A stretch of DNA of 64,000 nt from NCBI RefSeq assembly GCF_000301055.1, contig NZ_JH932300.1, positions 322,118-386,117 on the forward strand, given 5' to 3'. This DNA is from Falseniella ignava CCUG 37419. Lineage in GTDB: Bacteria; Bacillota; Bacilli; Lactobacillales; Aerococcaceae. Position 1 is the first letter of the stretch. Each line of letters opens with the position of its first letter. Made by a program: the position numbers and the translations under genes. Positions 63,799 to 64,000 of the stretch are shown here, one piece after another. Under the pieces are notes generated by a model that saw only the letters and a list, made by a program, of their open reading frames with translations, had not been told where the DNA came from and did no database searches.

Positions 63799-64000
63799 GT
63801 GAAAAATACAGACTCAACGCCAGAACGTAAAAAGTCGGAACGAGAACGTCTCGGAATGCCGGTAAGCTTTATTAATTCAAGAGCTTTAACGACGTTAACT
63901 ACGATCTTATTAATTTTATTAATTATCCTCGTATTTACTCAGGTAGCATATGTGTTTCAACCGATTTGGCTATTTATTCGGTTCGTTTCTTTTCCGATTA
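63799..64000 (+). CDS. AI-2E family transporter, 5' part (cut by window end)
   Basis: The 67 visible residues show a basic N-terminus (KNTDSTPERKKSERERLG) and the start of a membrane region (LTTLTTILLILLIILVFTQVAYVFQPIWLF), typical of the YdbI/PerM family of AI-2E exporters or permeases. The start is GTG at 63799 with GGAGGGG five bases before it. The rest lies past the window end, so the call rests only on the N-terminus. Confidence 0.7.
   Translation, partial: MKNTDSTPERKKSERERLGMPVSFINSRALTTLTTILLILLIILVFTQVAYVFQPIWLFIRFVSFPI

Overview
The window is a low-GC Gram-positive (Firmicutes) chromosome segment, most likely from the order Lactobacillales. The evidence is an sD-type AGGAGG before nearly every gene, gatCAB, a CamS lipoprotein, a serine T-box leader, LuxS, a GlpK with the phosphorylatable HFYG loop, and a Bacillus-like yhaO-yhaN-yhaM / prsA-yhaH-hit block. 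I cannot fix the family from this alone; an Aerococcaceae-like or related lineage is a guess. I see no prophage, insertion sequence, integrase or CRISPR array.

Layout. 1-0.25 kb: a 42-bp tandem array cut by the window edge. 0.4-10.6 kb: DNA repair and translation genes (a PurK-like protein with lost active-site motifs, pcrA, ligA, camS, gatC-gatA-gatB). 10.8-19.2 kb: an L,D-transpeptidase, a second 42-bp array, a uvrC operon on the minus strand, an M3 peptidase and an oxidoreductase, a GlsB-type membrane protein, a third 42-bp array, and a NERD nuclease-like protein. 19.4-23.0 kb: map, then a minus-strand operon of flavodoxin, a possibly frameshifted membrane peptide, a glycosyltransferase and galU. 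23.1-32.0 kb: a surface polysaccharide cluster (galE, a degenerate LCP-like protein, ugd, GT4, Wzx flippase, Wzy-like polymerase, Wzz-like protein, GT2). GalU and Ugd/GalE would supply UDP-glucose, UDP-glucuronate and UDP-galactose; Wzx/Wzy/Wzz would export and polymerise the repeat unit.

32.1-45.6 kb: metabolic and repair genes (2-hydroxyacid dehydrogenase, split ThrE exporter, recX-mutY, ntdP, a DUF436 protein, glpK, aldo/keto reductase, luxS, S9 peptidase, DUF368, glutaredoxin-like, cdd, VOC). 45.6-58.7 kb: a structured stable RNA (6S RNA candidate), a class A PBP, a YlbF/YheA-family protein, yhaONM, prsA, yhaH, hit, two secreted proteins of unknown role, tRNA-Arg(CCG), and a very acidic lipoprotein. 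58.9-64 kb: L25/Ctc, trmL, T-box-serS, a two-gene insert with its own promoter and operator bounded by a duplicated uppP 3' end, uppP, and the start of an AI-2E family transporter.

The most unusual structure is a family of three intergenic arrays, all with an exact 42-bp period and alternating inverted half-sites every ~21 bp (two helical turns). Each array has its own consensus, and two of the three lie between convergent genes behind a terminator. This resembles the logic of enterobacterial BIMEs but with different sequences; I know of no described family that it matches. Other points of note are the enzymes that have lost catalytic or cofactor residues (PurK-like, LCP-like, clusterless MutY), the A7 frameshift, and the uppP-bounded insert.
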